DNA of 64,000 nt from Vibrio mangrovi (GCF_024346955.1 NZ_AP024883.1:372001-436000); one strand, 5' to 3'. Positions 26,545-35,447 are shown, numbered from the stretch's first letter. Numbers and translations: made by a program. Notes: generated by a model not told the origin, from the sequence alone.

Positions 26545-27267
26545 GTGACAACAACAGAGACACTCAATGCTGACATGTTGCTGGAAATGGATTCCGTGCA
26601 TGTAAAGCCGTTTACAGAGCATGATAAAATCATTCTCCGTTCTTATGAGGCAATTGTGGATGGTCTGGCGAGCCTGATTGGCCCTTTTTGTGAAATCGTA
26701 TTGCATTCGCTTGAAGATCTGAATACTTCTGCGATTAAAATTGCCAATGGAGAAAATACCGGACGTCAGGTGGGTTCTCCGATCACGGATCTAGCATTGA
26801 AAATGCTGAAGGATATAGAAGGATCTGAGCGTAATTTCTCACGTTCTTATTTCACCCGGGCGAAAGGTGGAGTATTGATGAAGTCCATCACCATCGCGAT
26901 TCGCAATGGAGAAAACCGCGTGATTGGCCTGCTTTGTATCAATGTCAATCTTGATGCACCATTTTCTCAGATTCTGCAGTCATTTATGCCGAATCAGGAT
27001 GCACAGGATGCTGCGTCTTCGGTCAATTTTGCCAGTGATGTCGAAGAGCTGGTGGATCAAACTGTTGAACGGACGATTGAAGAAATTAATGCGGACAAAT
27101 CTGTGTCGAATAATACCAAAAACCGCCAGATCGTTATGGAATTATACGATAAAGGGATTTTTGATATTAAAGATGCAATAAACCGTGTCGCCGAACGTTT
27201 GAATATTTCGAAGCATACTGTGTACCTCTATATTCGTCAGCGTAAAACTGAGGACGAGGAAAAGTGA
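26545..27267 (+). CDS. YheO-like PAS/HTH transcriptional regulator
   Basis: A 240-residue protein of the YheO family. The N-terminal sensor region has IVDGLASLIGPFCEIVLHSL and GLLCINVNLDAPF. The C-terminal helix-turn-helix (about 190-235) contains IMELYDKGIFDIKDAINRVA-like and AERLNISKHTVYLYIRQ segments. The start is GTG at 26545, with ATGs downstream (26575) as alternatives. Its stop overlaps the tusD start, so it heads the tus operon, as in E. coli where yheO precedes tusDCB. Its ligand and targets are unknown. Confidence 0.87.
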   Translation: MTTTETLNADMLLEMDSVHVKPFTEHDKIILRSYEAIVDGLASLIGPFCEIVLHSLEDLNTSAIKIANGENTGRQVGSPITDLALKMLKDIEGSERNFSRSYFTRAKGGVLMKSITIAIRNGENRVIGLLCINVNLDAPFSQILQSFMPNQDAQDAASSVNFASDVEELVDQTVERTIEEINADKSVSNNTKNRQIVMELYDKGIFDIKDAINRVAERLNISKHTVYLYIRQRKTEDEEK

Positions 27268-27659
27268 CTCCTCTGACTTATACACTAGTTGTTAATGGAC
27301 CACTCTATGGAAGTCAGTCTGCCCGCAGTGCATATCAGTTCGCCCGGGCTCTGATCCAGAAAGGACATACACTTGTCAGTGTATTCTTTTATCAGGATGG
27401 TGTTACAAATGGGACCGCGTTATCTGTTCCTGCCAATGATGAATTCGATCTTGCGAAAGCATGGCAGAGTCTGGCTGTTGAGCATCATGTCCGGCTGGAA
27501 ACCTGTGTAGCAGCCGCTTTGAGACGAGGAATCCTGAGTGAAGAAGAAGCAAGTCAGCACAATGTTTTTAAAGATAATCTTGCCGGTGAATTTGTTCAGG
27601 CTGGTCTGGGTAGTCTGGCTGAAGCGATGTTGACACAAGATAGGGTGATACAGTTTTGA
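27264..27659 (+). CDS. tusD: Sulfur-relay protein TusD
   Basis: TusD is the sulfur-carrying subunit of the TusBCD complex, which passes sulfur from TusA to TusE for 2-thiolation of tRNA wobble uridine. The 131-residue protein has the family start LVVNGPLYGSQSARSAYQFA and the catalytic cysteine in LETCVAAALRRGI (Cys81). The start is GTG at 27264, preceded by GAGGAAAA. It overlaps the regulator gene before it and tusC after it. Confidence 0.95.
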   Translation: MTPLTYTLVVNGPLYGSQSARSAYQFARALIQKGHTLVSVFFYQDGVTNGTALSVPANDEFDLAKAWQSLAVEHHVRLETCVAAALRRGILSEEEASQHNVFKDNLAGEFVQAGLGSLAEAMLTQDRVIQF

Positions 27660-28012
27660 GTCGTTTGATTTATGTTTTTCATCACGCGCCTCATGGTCGA
27701 ACATCCGGAAGAGAAGGGATGGATGCATTGTTGGCGGCATCAGCTTATTGTGAAGATATTGCTGTACTTTTCGTCGGGGACGGGGTTCTGCAATTACTTC
27801 AGGGTCAGGAAACCGATAATATTCTCTGCAAAAATTATGCACCCATGCTTAAGTTACTTGATCTCTATGATATCGATCAGGTCTTTGCTTCTCAGGATGC
27901 ACTGGCAGAAAGAGGATTGGCTCAGGCTGATCTGGTGATTCCGGTAACGTTAGTCCAGAATAAAGCGATTACGGAAATCCTTCATCAGGCAGATAAAATT
28001 TTGAGTTTTTGA
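27656..28012 (+). CDS. tusC: Sulfur-relay protein TusC
   Basis: The 118-residue DsrF-like partner of TusD in the TusBCD complex. The start region contains FHHAPHGRTSGREGMDALLA, matching the family APHG-x3-GREGLDA pattern. It has no ATG near the 5' end; the TTG at 27656, overlapping the tusD stop (TTGA), is the likely start. A second in-frame TTG lies at 27665. Confidence 0.93.
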   Translation: MSRLIYVFHHAPHGRTSGREGMDALLAASAYCEDIAVLFVGDGVLQLLQGQETDNILCKNYAPMLKLLDLYDIDQVFASQDALAERGLAQADLVIPVTLVQNKAITEILHQADKILSF

Positions 28013-28020
28013 GAGACATC

Positions 28021-28296
28021 ATGTTACATGTGATTAAAACCGTATCTGCATTGAAAGAGGCATATTTGTTTCGTTCGGCTCAAGATGTCATCTTACTACT
28101 CGAAGATGCGGTTTATGCAGCGAACCCTTTGCATCATGCATTCGGACTTCTGAAAGAGAGCAATGTCTTTGCTCTGGAAGCCGACACCAAAGCCCGGGGT
28201 ATTTATCATCGCATTAGTCCTTCCGTTTCCGTTATCGACTATTTAGGGTTTGTTGAATTGACGGAACAGCATCCGACTTCAGTGACCTGGGAATAA
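28021..28296 (+). CDS. tusB: Sulfur-relay protein TusB
   Basis: The 91-residue third subunit of TusBCD. The product MLHVIKTVSALKEAYLFR, with later VILLLEDAVYAA and GIYHRISPSVSVIDY, matches the DsrH/TusB family. An in-frame TTG at 28009 overlaps the tusC stop, but the ATG at 28021 with GAGAGA just ahead gives the usual MLH start. It is the last gene before the str operon promoter. Confidence 0.93.
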   Translation: MLHVIKTVSALKEAYLFRSAQDVILLLEDAVYAANPLHHAFGLLKESNVFALEADTKARGIYHRISPSVSVIDYLGFVELTEQHPTSVTWE

Positions 28297-28332
28297 ATTT
28301 CCCTTTCTCCTTAAAAAAAAGCTGTATATTTC

Positions 28333-28361
28333 TTGACACATCAGGCCGCGATGCATAGAAT
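28333..28361 (+). promoter_or_regulatory. Promoter of the str operon
   Basis: A perfect -35 TTGACA (28333-28338) and a near-perfect -10 TAGAAT (28356-28361) are separated by 17 bases. They lie about 70 bases before rpsL in the otherwise non-coding tusB-rpsL gap. Confidence 0.88.
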
Positions 28362-28367
28362 TTTGCG

Positions 28368-28385
28368 TCCCTATTTGTATAGGGA
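28368..28385 (+). promoter_or_regulatory. Leader hairpin of the str operon (possible attenuator)
   Basis: TCCCTAT (28368-28374) pairs with ATAGGGA (28379-28385) around TTGT, right at the predicted transcript start, and is followed by TAGATTTTT. The T run makes it terminator-like, but at 7 bp and so close to the start site it may only shape the 5' end of the mRNA. Confidence 0.4.
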
Positions 28386-28430
28386 TAGATTTTTCACAAA
28401 GCTTACTTTAAGTAAATCAGGAGCTAGTTA

Positions 28431-28805
28431 ATGGCAACTATTAACCAGTTGGTTCGCAAACCTCGTGTGAAGCAAGTTGCAAAAAGCAACGTGCCAGCAC
28501 TGGAAGCGTGCCCACAAAAACGTGGTGTATGTACTCGTGTTTACACTACTACACCAAAAAAACCTAACTCAGCACTTCGTAAAGTATGTCGTGTACGTTT
28601 AACTAACGGTTTTGAAGTTACTTCATATATCGGTGGTGAAGGTCACAACCTACAAGAACACAGTGTTGTTCTAATCCGTGGTGGTCGTGTTAAAGACCTT
28701 CCGGGTGTTCGCTACCACACTGTTCGTGGTGCACTTGACTGTGCAGGCGTTAACGACCGTAAACAAGGTCGTTCTAAGTACGGTGTGAAGCGTCCTAAGT
28801 CTTAA
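28431..28805 (+). CDS. rpsL: 30S ribosomal protein S12
   Basis: The 124-residue decoding-site protein. It begins MATINQLVRKPR and includes the TPKKPNSALRKVCRVRLTNG region with the lysine changed in streptomycin-resistant mutants, and GVRYHTVRGALDCAGV. First gene of the str operon. AGGAGC lies ahead of the ATG. The 111-base gap to rpsG is where S7 binds to repress the operon in E. coli; I cannot confirm that structure here. Confidence 0.99.
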   Translation: MATINQLVRKPRVKQVAKSNVPALEACPQKRGVCTRVYTTTPKKPNSALRKVCRVRLTNGFEVTSYIGGEGHNLQEHSVVLIRGGRVKDLPGVRYHTVRGALDCAGVNDRKQGRSKYGVKRPKS

Positions 28806-28916
28806 TGTTTCTCTGTTGAAATAAGCGTTAAGTAAGGCCAAACACTAATTTAAATATTTAATTTTGAAGAAACTGAAAAGTTTTGGATAACCTGAAGAAG
28901 ACAACGGAGAATATCC

Positions 28917-29387
28917 ATGCCACGTCGTCGCGTAATTGGTCAGCGTAAGATCCTTCCAGATCCTAAGTTCAAATCAGAACTGCTGGCAAAATTCGTCAAC
29001 ATCCTTATGGTTGACGGAAAGAAATCAGTTGCAGAAAAAATTGTTTATACTGCACTAGATACTATGGCTGAGAAATCTGGTAAAGATCACTTGGCTGTTT
29101 TTGAAGAAGCTCTTGAAAATGTTCGCCCTGCGGTTGAGGTTAAATCTCGTCGTGTGGGTGGTTCAACTTACCAGGTGCCTGTAGAAGTTCGTCCGGTTCG
29201 CCGTAACGCACTTGCTATGCGTTGGTTGGTTGAAGCTGCGCGTAAGCGTGGTGAGAAATCTATGGCTGCTCGTCTGGCTGCTGAAATGCTGGATGCTGCT
29301 GAAAACAAAGGCTCTGCGGTTAAGAAACGTGAAGACGTTCACCGTATGGCTGAAGCAAACAAAGCGTTTGCTCATTACCGTTGGTAA
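28917..29387 (+). CDS. rpsG: 30S ribosomal protein S7
   Basis: The 156-residue primary 16S rRNA-binding protein of the 30S head. It begins MPRRRVIGQRKILPDPKF, includes VGGSTYQVPVEVRPVRRNAL and ends AFAHYRW. This is the short form, without the C-terminal extension of E. coli K-12. Second gene of the str operon. Confidence 0.99.
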   Translation: MPRRRVIGQRKILPDPKFKSELLAKFVNILMVDGKKSVAEKIVYTALDTMAEKSGKDHLAVFEEALENVRPAVEVKSRRVGGSTYQVPVEVRPVRRNALAMRWLVEAARKRGEKSMAARLAAEMLDAAENKGSAVKKREDVHRMAEANKAFAHYRW

Positions 29388-29462
29388 TACCTCCTGTACT
29401 GCGGGGAAACCCGCAGTACTTTTCTATTTTCTAAGGTGGACCTTAGTTAAGAGGATACAACC

Positions 29463-31559
29463 GTGGCTCGTAAAACTCCTATCGAGCGCTACCGTAACAT
29501 CGGTATCTGTGCTCACGTAGACGCAGGAAAGACAACCACTACTGAGCGTATTCTGTTCTACACCGGCCTGTCTCATAAAATCGGCGAAGTTCACGATGGT
29601 GCAGCAACCATGGACTGGATGGAGCAAGAGCAGGAACGCGGTATCACCATTACTTCTGCAGCAACGACTACATTCTGGCGTGGTATGCAGGCGCAATTCC
29701 CCGATCATCGTATCAATATTATCGATACTCCCGGACACGTTGACTTCACAATTGAAGTAGAGCGTTCTCTTCGTGTACTTGATGGTGCAGTGGTCGTCTT
29801 TTGTGGTGCCTCTGGTGTTGAGCCTCAGTCTGAGACTGTATGGCGTCAGGCGGATAAATATCATGTTCCGAGAATGGTATTCGTGAACAAGATGGACCGT
29901 GCTGGTGCTGACTTCTTGCGTGTTGTGAATCAAATTAAAGATCGACTGGGTGCGAACCCTGTACCGATTCAGTTGAATATCGGTGCAGAAGATGAATTCA
30001 AAGGTGTAATCGATCTGTTCAAGATGAAAGCAATTAACTGGAATGATGAAGACCAGGGAATGACTTTCACATACGAGGATATCCCGGCTGATATGCTCGA
30101 GCAGGCTGAAGAATGGCGTAGCCATATGGTAGAATCTGCCGCTGAAGCCAATGAAGAGCTGATGGATAAGTACCTTGAAGAGGGCGAATTGAGTGAGGAA
30201 GAGATAAAACTCGGCTTACGGATTCGTACTCTGAATAATGAAATTGTACTGGCTACTTGTGGTAGTGCATTTAAAAACAAAGGGGTTCAGGCGGTTCTGG
30301 ACGCTGTGGTTGAGTTTCTTCCTTCTCCGGTTGATGTTCCATCTATCAAGGGACATGACGATCATGAGAATGAAGTTGAACGCCATGCAGACGATAGCGA
30401 ACCGTTTTCAGCGCTTGCATTTAAAATTGCGACTGACCCATTTGTTGGCTCTTTAACCTTCGTTCGGGTTTATTCCGGAGTACTAAATTCCGGAGATGCT
30501 GTTTATAACTCTGTAAAAGAGAAACGCGAACGGGTTGGACGTATTGTTCAGATGCATTCGAACAAACGTGAAGAAGTCAAAGAAGTTCGTGCCGGTGATA
30601 TTGCCGCAGCGATTGGCCTGAAAGATGTGACGACCGGGGATACACTTTGTGATCAGAACCATAAGGTTATTCTGGAACGAATGGAGTTTCCGGAGCCTGT
30701 GATTCAGATTGCAGTTGAGCCTCGTTCAAAAGCTGATCAGGAAAAGATGTCGATCGCGCTTGGCAAACTGGCAGCAGAAGATCCATCATTCCGCGTCGAA
30801 ACGGATGATGAAACAGGTCAGACATTGATTTCCGGTATGGGTGAACTTCATCTGGATATCATTGTTGACCGGATGAAACGCGAATTCAGCGTTGATTGCA
30901 ATGTGGGTAAACCTCAGGTTGCGTATCGTGAAACTATTCGTGGTTCCACGGAAGTTGAAGGCAAGTTTATCCGTCAGTCTGGTGGTCGTGGTCAATACGG
31001 TCATGTCTGGCTGAAAATTGAACCTGCCGAAGTCGGACAAGGCTTTGTCTTTGTTGATGAAATTGTGGGTGGTGCTGTACCGAGAGAGTACATCAGTTCG
31101 GTAGCGAAAGGTATCGAAGAACAGATGAACAACGGGGTGTTGGCTGGTTATCCTGTATTGGATGTGAAGGCAACACTTTTTGATGGTTCATACCATGATG
31201 TTGACTCGAGTGAGATGGCGTTTAAAATCGCTGGCTCAATGGCATTCAAGAAAGGGGCGCTTAACGCGCAACCTGTTATTCTTGAGCCACTCATGAAGGT
31301 TGAAGTAACTACACCGGAAGATTGGATGGGTGATGTGGTTGGCGACCTGAACCGTCGTCGTGGCCTTATCGAAGGGATGGATGAAGGACCTGCGGGTCTG
31401 AAAATTGTCCATTCAAAAGTCCCACTGTCTGAAATGTTTGGTTACGCAACTGATTTACGTTCCGCGACACAAGGGCGTGCTTCTTACTCTATGGAGTTCT
31501 CTGAGTATGCTGAAGTGCCCAAAAATATTGCAGAAGCAATTATCGCAGAACGTGGTTAA
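29463..31559 (+). CDS. fusA: Elongation factor G
   Basis: The 698-residue translocase GTPase. GTP motifs are AHVDAGKTTTTERIL (G1), ERGITIT (G2), DTPGHVDF (G3) and NKMDRAG (G4). Domains II-V follow and the length is standard. The start is GTG at 29463, with GAGG about 9 bases ahead. Third gene of the str operon. The conserved name fits the str-operon copy; a second fusA elsewhere cannot be excluded. Confidence 0.98.
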   Translation: MARKTPIERYRNIGICAHVDAGKTTTTERILFYTGLSHKIGEVHDGAATMDWMEQEQERGITITSAATTTFWRGMQAQFPDHRINIIDTPGHVDFTIEVERSLRVLDGAVVVFCGASGVEPQSETVWRQADKYHVPRMVFVNKMDRAGADFLRVVNQIKDRLGANPVPIQLNIGAEDEFKGVIDLFKMKAINWNDEDQGMTFTYEDIPADMLEQAEEWRSHMVESAAEANEELMDKYLEEGELSEEEIKLGLRIRTLNNEIVLATCGSAFKNKGVQAVLDAVVEFLPSPVDVPSIKGHDDHENEVERHADDSEPFSALAFKIATDPFVGSLTFVRVYSGVLNSGDAVYNSVKEKRERVGRIVQMHSNKREEVKEVRAGDIAAAIGLKDVTTGDTLCDQNHKVILERMEFPEPVIQIAVEPRSKADQEKMSIALGKLAAEDPSFRVETDDETGQTLISGMGELHLDIIVDRMKREFSVDCNVGKPQVAYRETIRGSTEVEGKFIRQSGGRGQYGHVWLKIEPAEVGQGFVFVDEIVGGAVPREYISSVAKGIEEQMNNGVLAGYPVLDVKATLFDGSYHDVDSSEMAFKIAGSMAFKKGALNAQPVILEPLMKVEVTTPEDWMGDVVGDLNRRRGLIEGMDEGPAGLKIVHSKVPLSEMFGYATDLRSATQGRASYSMEFSEYAEVPKNIAEAIIAERG

Positions 31560-31682
31560 GTTGTTATTTGATTAATAACGAATCTATTGCGCTGACGAAT
31601 GTTGGCGCATAAAATAGCAATTTCTGGCGCGCCTTAAGTGTACGTTACTTGAGGTGAATCATAACTAGGAAGGAACACGATC

Positions 31683-32867
31683 GTGTCTAAAGAAAAATTT
31701 GAACGTACGAAACCGCACGTAAACGTTGGTACTATCGGCCACGTTGACCACGGTAAAACAACATTAACAGCAGCAATCTGTACAGTACTTTCTAAAGTAT
31801 ACGGCGGTACAGCACGTGACTTCGCGTCAATCGATAACGCACCAGAAGAGCGTGAACGTGGTATCACAATCGCGACTTCACACGTAGAGTATGACACCCC
31901 ATCACGTCACTACGCACACGTAGACTGCCCTGGACACGCTGACTATGTTAAAAACATGATCACAGGTGCTGCGCAGATGGACGGTGGTATCCTAGTTGTA
32001 GCTGCGACAGATGGTCCAATGCCACAGACTCGTGAGCACATCCTGCTAGGCCGTCAGGTAGGTATTCCTTACATCATCGTATTCATGAACAAATGTGACA
32101 TGGTAGATGATGAAGAGCTGCTTGAGCTGGTAGAAATGGAAGTCCGTGAACTTCTGTCTGAGTACGATTTCCCAGGAGATGACCTGCCGGTTATCCAGGG
32201 TTCAGCGCTGGGTGCACTGAATGGTGAGAAACAGTGGGAAGACAAGATTGTTGAGCTTGCAGAAGCTTTAGATTCATATATTCCAGAGCCAGAGCGTGCA
32301 ATCGACCAGGCATTTTTGCTGCCAATCGAAGACGTATTCTCAATTCAGGGCCGTGGAACAGTAGTAACAGGTCGTGTAGAGCAAGGTATCATCCGCGTAG
32401 GTGACGAAGTTGAAATCGTAGGTGTAAAAGAGACTACGAAGACAACTTGTACAGGTGTAGAGATGTTCCGTAAGCTTCTTGACGAAGGTCGTGCTGGTGA
32501 GAACGTAGGTGTTCTTCTGCGTGGAACTAAGCGTGATGAAGTAGAACGTGGTCAGGTACTGGCGAAACCAGGTTCAATCACACCACACACTAAGTTCGAA
32601 TCAGAAGTATACGTGTTGTCTAAAGATGAAGGTGGTCGTCACACACCATTCTTCAAAGGTTACCGTCCACAGTTCTACTTCCGTACAACAGACGTAACAG
32701 GCAGCATTGAGCTTCCAGAAGGCGTAGAGATGGTAATGCCAGGTGATAACGTGCAAATGGTAGTTGAACTGATTGCACCAATCGCGATGGATGAAGGTCT
32801 GCGTTTTGCGATCCGTGAAGGCGGTCGAACAGTAGGCGCTGGTGTTGTAGCAAAAATCCTTGCATAA
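31683..32867 (+). CDS. tuf: Elongation factor Tu
   Basis: The 394-residue aminoacyl-tRNA delivery GTPase. GHVDHGKTTLTAAI (G1), ERGITIATSHVEYD (G2), DCPGHADYVKNMITGAAQMDG (G3; split here into its parts in reading) and NKCD (G4) are intact. The start is GTG at 31683 after AGGAAGGA. Codon use is strongly biased, as for highly expressed genes. Last gene of the str operon, ended by the terminator at 32889. Vibrio genomes often carry a second tuf copy. Confidence 0.99.
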   Translation: MSKEKFERTKPHVNVGTIGHVDHGKTTLTAAICTVLSKVYGGTARDFASIDNAPEERERGITIATSHVEYDTPSRHYAHVDCPGHADYVKNMITGAAQMDGGILVVAATDGPMPQTREHILLGRQVGIPYIIVFMNKCDMVDDEELLELVEMEVRELLSEYDFPGDDLPVIQGSALGALNGEKQWEDKIVELAEALDSYIPEPERAIDQAFLLPIEDVFSIQGRGTVVTGRVEQGIIRVGDEVEIVGVKETTKTTCTGVEMFRKLLDEGRAGENVGVLLRGTKRDEVERGQVLAKPGSITPHTKFESEVYVLSKDEGGRHTPFFKGYRPQFYFRTTDVTGSIELPEGVEMVMPGDNVQMVVELIAPIAMDEGLRFAIREGGRTVGAGVVAKILA

Positions 32868-32888
32868 TGATTTGAGCAACATCACTAG

Positions 32889-32920
32889 AAAAGGGAAGCT
32901 TCGGCTTCCCTTTTGCGTTT
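32889..32920 (+). terminator. Terminator after tuf
   Basis: AAAAGGGAAGC (32889-32899) pairs with GCTTCCCTTTT (32904-32914) around a stable TTCG tetraloop. It closes the str operon 22 bases after the tuf stop. Confidence 0.92.
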
Positions 32921-32961
32921 CTGACAAGTGTATCAGAAGTATATTTTTAATTAATAGTAGA

Positions 32962-32980
32962 AATAATAATAATTATCGTT
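32962..32980. promoter_or_regulatory. Putative Fur box upstream of bfd
   Basis: AATAATAATAATTATCGTT matches the 19-base Fur consensus GATAATGATAATCATTATC at 13 positions and lies 40 bases before the bfd start. bfd is Fur-repressed in E. coli. The region is AT-rich, so a chance match is possible. Confidence 0.4.
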
Positions 32981-33020
32981 TATATTGATGTTGTGTAATT
33001 CAATACTGTGTCTCGTAATT

Positions 33021-33209
33021 ATGTTTGTTTGCTTATGTCATTCAGTTTCAGATAAAAAGCTGCGTCGGTTGATCCTTGAAGATGGTATCAGTGATATGAG
33101 AGAAATTCGGCGTTGTACGGCGCTGGGGAGTCAGTGTGGTAAATGTGTCCGTCAGGCAAAAGAAATTCTGAACGATACGGTAGCTGCACAGTATAAGCAA
33201 GCGAGTTAG
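33021..33209 (+). CDS. bfd: Bacterioferritin-associated ferredoxin
   Basis: A 62-residue [2Fe-2S] protein that reduces bacterioferritin to release stored iron. It begins MFVCLCHSVSDKKLRRL. The four cluster cysteines are present as CLC at the start and QCGKC further on, with CTALG between. An upstream ATG at 32985 would add an AT-rich hydrophobic extension not found in the family, so 33021 is chosen. It is followed 89 bases later by bfr, its partner. Confidence 0.94.
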   Translation: MFVCLCHSVSDKKLRRLILEDGISDMREIRRCTALGSQCGKCVRQAKEILNDTVAAQYKQAS

Positions 33210-33298
33210 ACGACTGCAATCATCTGTTTTTGCAGCCTGAAATTTGACACTTCTCTTCAGGGTTCTAAAGTTAATAGAGCCAAAGAGGAGGTTTTGTC

Positions 33299-33775
33299 AT
33301 GAAAGGCGATCCAATAATTATTCAACACCTTAACAAGATTCTTGCCAATGAACTGATTGCGATCAATCAGTATTTCTTACATGCCCGGATGTATAAAGAC
33401 TGGGGACTAAAGCATCTCGCAGATAAAGAGTATCATGAATCGATTGATGAGATGAAACATGCTGATCATTTGATTGAACGAATATTGTTCTTAGAAGGGC
33501 TTCCCAATCTGCAGGACTTGGGGAAACTTCTGATTGGTGAAGATACCAAAGAAATGCTCGAATGTGATCTGAAACTCGAGATGACAGCTATTCCGGATCT
33601 TAAAGATGCAATTGCTTATGCAGAAGATATTCGTGATTATGTTTCCAGAGATTTGTTTCAGGACATCCTGGAAGATGAAGAAGAGCACGTCGACTGGCTG
33701 GAAACGCAGCTTGGTCTGATTGAAATGACCGGTATAGAAAACTATCTCCAGGCTCAGTTTGTTGATGAAGATTGA
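33299..33775 (+). CDS. bfr: Bacterioferritin
   Basis: A 158-residue haem-containing ferritin subunit forming a 24-mer iron store. The ferroxidase ligands Glu18, Glu51, His54, Glu94, Glu127 and His130 all fall at the expected positions, and the haem ligand Met52 is present (DEMKHADH). The start MKGDPIIIQHLNKILANELI is typical. AGAGGAGG precedes the ATG. With bfd it forms an iron storage and release pair. Confidence 0.98.
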   Translation: MKGDPIIIQHLNKILANELIAINQYFLHARMYKDWGLKHLADKEYHESIDEMKHADHLIERILFLEGLPNLQDLGKLLIGEDTKEMLECDLKLEMTAIPDLKDAIAYAEDIRDYVSRDLFQDILEDEEEHVDWLETQLGLIEMTGIENYLQAQFVDED

Positions 33776-33915
33776 GTTATTATCTATACAGAGGGCGATA
33801 GAGAAGTACGTCCTTTGATTTGTTATTTGCACGTCTATATTTCCCTTGCTAAAACTGCTTCCTTTCTGTACTATTCGTCGTCTTAAATTCCTGGTCACTT
33901 ACTTTATCGTTCCTT

Positions 33916-33949
33916 GCTTCCTCTGGATGACCGGGCCAAACGTGGAAGC
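33916..33949 (+). promoter_or_regulatory. Probable S6:S18-binding leader of the rpsF operon
   Basis: GCTTCC (33916-33921) pairs with GGAAGC (33944-33949), enclosing a segment with a CCG triplet (TGGATGACCGGGCCA). It ends 24 bases before rpsF. A hairpin with an exposed CCG is the known feature of rpsF leaders that bind the S6-S18 complex for feedback control. The match is by eye, not by covariance model. Confidence 0.5.
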
Positions 33950-33972
33950 TGAATAATCCGTAAGGAGCAAAC

Positions 33973-34356
33973 ATGCGTCATTACGAAATCGTATTCATGG
34001 TGCACCCAGATCAAAGCGAGCAAGTTGCTGGCATGATCGAGCGTTACACTGGTTCTATCACTGAAGCTGGCGGTACTATCCACCGTCTGGAAGATTGGGG
34101 ACGTCGTCAACTTGCATACCCAATCAACAAGCTGCACAAAGCTCACTATGTTCTGATGAACGTTGAAGCAGAGCAGCCAGTGATTGATGAGCTGGAAACT
34201 GCTTTCCGTTTTAACGATGCAGTTCTGCGTAACATGATTATGCGTACTAAGTCTGCTGTGACTGAACCATCAATCATGCTGAAAGCTCGTGAAGAGCGTT
34301 CTAAGCGTGAAGAAGTGAGATCAGAAGAAAACAGTGCAGACGTTGATGCTGAGTAA
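33973..34356 (+). CDS. rpsF: 30S ribosomal protein S6
   Basis: A 127-residue protein that binds 16S rRNA with S18. It begins MRHYEIVFMVHPDQSEQV, with WGRRQLAYPINKLHKAHYVL inside, and has an acidic C-terminal tail (EENSADVDAE) that can be glutamylated in other bacteria. First gene of rpsF-priB-rpsR-rplI. AAGGAGC precedes the ATG. Confidence 0.98.
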   Translation: MRHYEIVFMVHPDQSEQVAGMIERYTGSITEAGGTIHRLEDWGRRQLAYPINKLHKAHYVLMNVEAEQPVIDELETAFRFNDAVLRNMIMRTKSAVTEPSIMLKAREERSKREEVRSEENSADVDAE

Positions 34357-34364
34357 TTGAATTA

Positions 34365-34667
34365 ATGACCAATCGAATGGAGTTAAGCGGTACGATAGTA
34401 AAGCCTCCCATTCGAAGCCAGAGTCCGTCAGGTATCGAACATTGTCGCTTTTGGTTAGAACATCGTTCGGTTGCTGTTGAAGCGGATTTACCCAGACAGG
34501 TTTATTGTCGTATGCCCGTCGTGGTTAGTGGTCATCGGTCACAATCTTTCACTCACAACTTAGTACAGGGCAGCAGCATCAAGGTAAGTGGTTTTGTTAC
34601 TTATCAGACCGACCGGAATGGTGTCGGAAAATTGGTGCTACATGCTCAAGAGATTACTCAAATTTAG
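34365..34667 (+). CDS. priB: Primosomal replication protein N
   Basis: A 100-residue OB-fold single-stranded DNA-binding protein that helps restart stalled replication forks with PriA and DnaT. It has NRMELSGTIVKPP and SPSGIEHCRFWLEHRS near the start, and HNLVQGSSIKVSGFV and LVLHAQEI near the end. It lies between rpsF and rpsR, its conserved place, only 8 bases after rpsF. Confidence 0.95.
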   Translation: MTNRMELSGTIVKPPIRSQSPSGIEHCRFWLEHRSVAVEADLPRQVYCRMPVVVSGHRSQSFTHNLVQGSSIKVSGFVTYQTDRNGVGKLVLHAQEITQI

Positions 34668-34682
34668 ATCAGGAGATAGCCC

Positions 34683-34910
34683 ATGGCTCGTTTCTTCCGT
34701 CGTCGTAAATTCTGCCGTTTTACTGCAGAAGGCGTTCAAGAGATTGATTACAAAGATGTAGCAACTCTTAAAAACTATATTACTGAAGCTGGTAAAATCG
34801 TACCAAGCCGTATCACTGGTACAAGCGCTAAATATCAGCGTCAGCTAGCTCGTGCAATTAAACGTGCTCGCTACCTAGCTCTACTGCCATACACTGACAA
34901 ACATCAGTAA
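34683..34910 (+). CDS. rpsR: 30S ribosomal protein S18
   Basis: A 75-residue partner of S6. It begins MARFFRRRKFCRFTAEGVQE, then has IDYKDVATLKNYITEAGKIV and the RQLARAIKRARYLALLPY rRNA-binding end. AGGAGAT precedes the ATG. Confidence 0.99.
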   Translation: MARFFRRRKFCRFTAEGVQEIDYKDVATLKNYITEAGKIVPSRITGTSAKYQRQLARAIKRARYLALLPYTDKHQ

Positions 34911-34943
34911 TCGGCACCGTTTATTAAGAAAGAGGATTAAACA

Positions 34944-35393
34944 ATGCAAGTTATTCTACTTGATAAAATCGGTAACCTAGGTGGTCTTGGTGATACAGTC
35001 AACGTGAAGTCTGGTTATGCTCGTAACTTTCTTATCCCTCAGGGTAAAGCAGTTATGGCAACAAAAGCAAACGTTGAAATGTTTGAGCACCGTCGTGCCG
35101 AATTAGAAGCTCAGGTTGCTGAGCAACTGGCAGCTGCACAATCTCGTGCTGACAAAGTGAATGCTCTGGAAGCTGTTGTGATTGCATCAAAAGCAGGTGA
35201 AGAAGGTAAACTGTTCGGTTCTATCGGTACTCGCGATATCGCTGATGCAGTAACTGCTGCTGGTGTTCAAGTGAGCAAAAGTGAAGTTCGTCTTCCTGAA
35301 GGTGCTCTACGCAACGTTGGTGAGTATGACATCAGCATTCAGCTTCACTCTGAAGTGTTTGCAGAAGTTAAGCTACAGGTTATTGCTGAATAA
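34944..35393 (+). CDS. rplI: 50S ribosomal protein L9
   Basis: A 149-residue two-domain 23S rRNA-binding protein. The N-domain has MQVILLDKIGNLGGLGDTVN and VKSGYARNFLIPQGKA, then a long helix and the C-domain (LFGSIGTRDIADAVTAAG). Last gene of the operon, followed by a terminator. Confidence 0.99.
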   Translation: MQVILLDKIGNLGGLGDTVNVKSGYARNFLIPQGKAVMATKANVEMFEHRRAELEAQVAEQLAAAQSRADKVNALEAVVIASKAGEEGKLFGSIGTRDIADAVTAAGVQVSKSEVRLPEGALRNVGEYDISIQLHSEVFAEVKLQVIAE

Positions 35394-35416
35394 TTTTACA
35401 GCCAATCTGTATTGAG

Positions 35417-35447
35417 AAAACACCGGCATTATGCTGGTGTTTTTTTC
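35417..35447 (+). terminator. Terminator after rplI
   Basis: AACACCGGCAT (35419-35429) pairs with ATGCTGGTGTT (35431-35441) with one G-T pair and a minimal loop, followed by seven T. It ends the rpsF operon ahead of the convergent DUF481 gene. Confidence 0.88.

Noticed and set aside
29424..30125. Minus-strand frame of 233 codons opposite fusA
   Set aside because: Lies within the strongly conserved fusA gene and has no recognisable domain.
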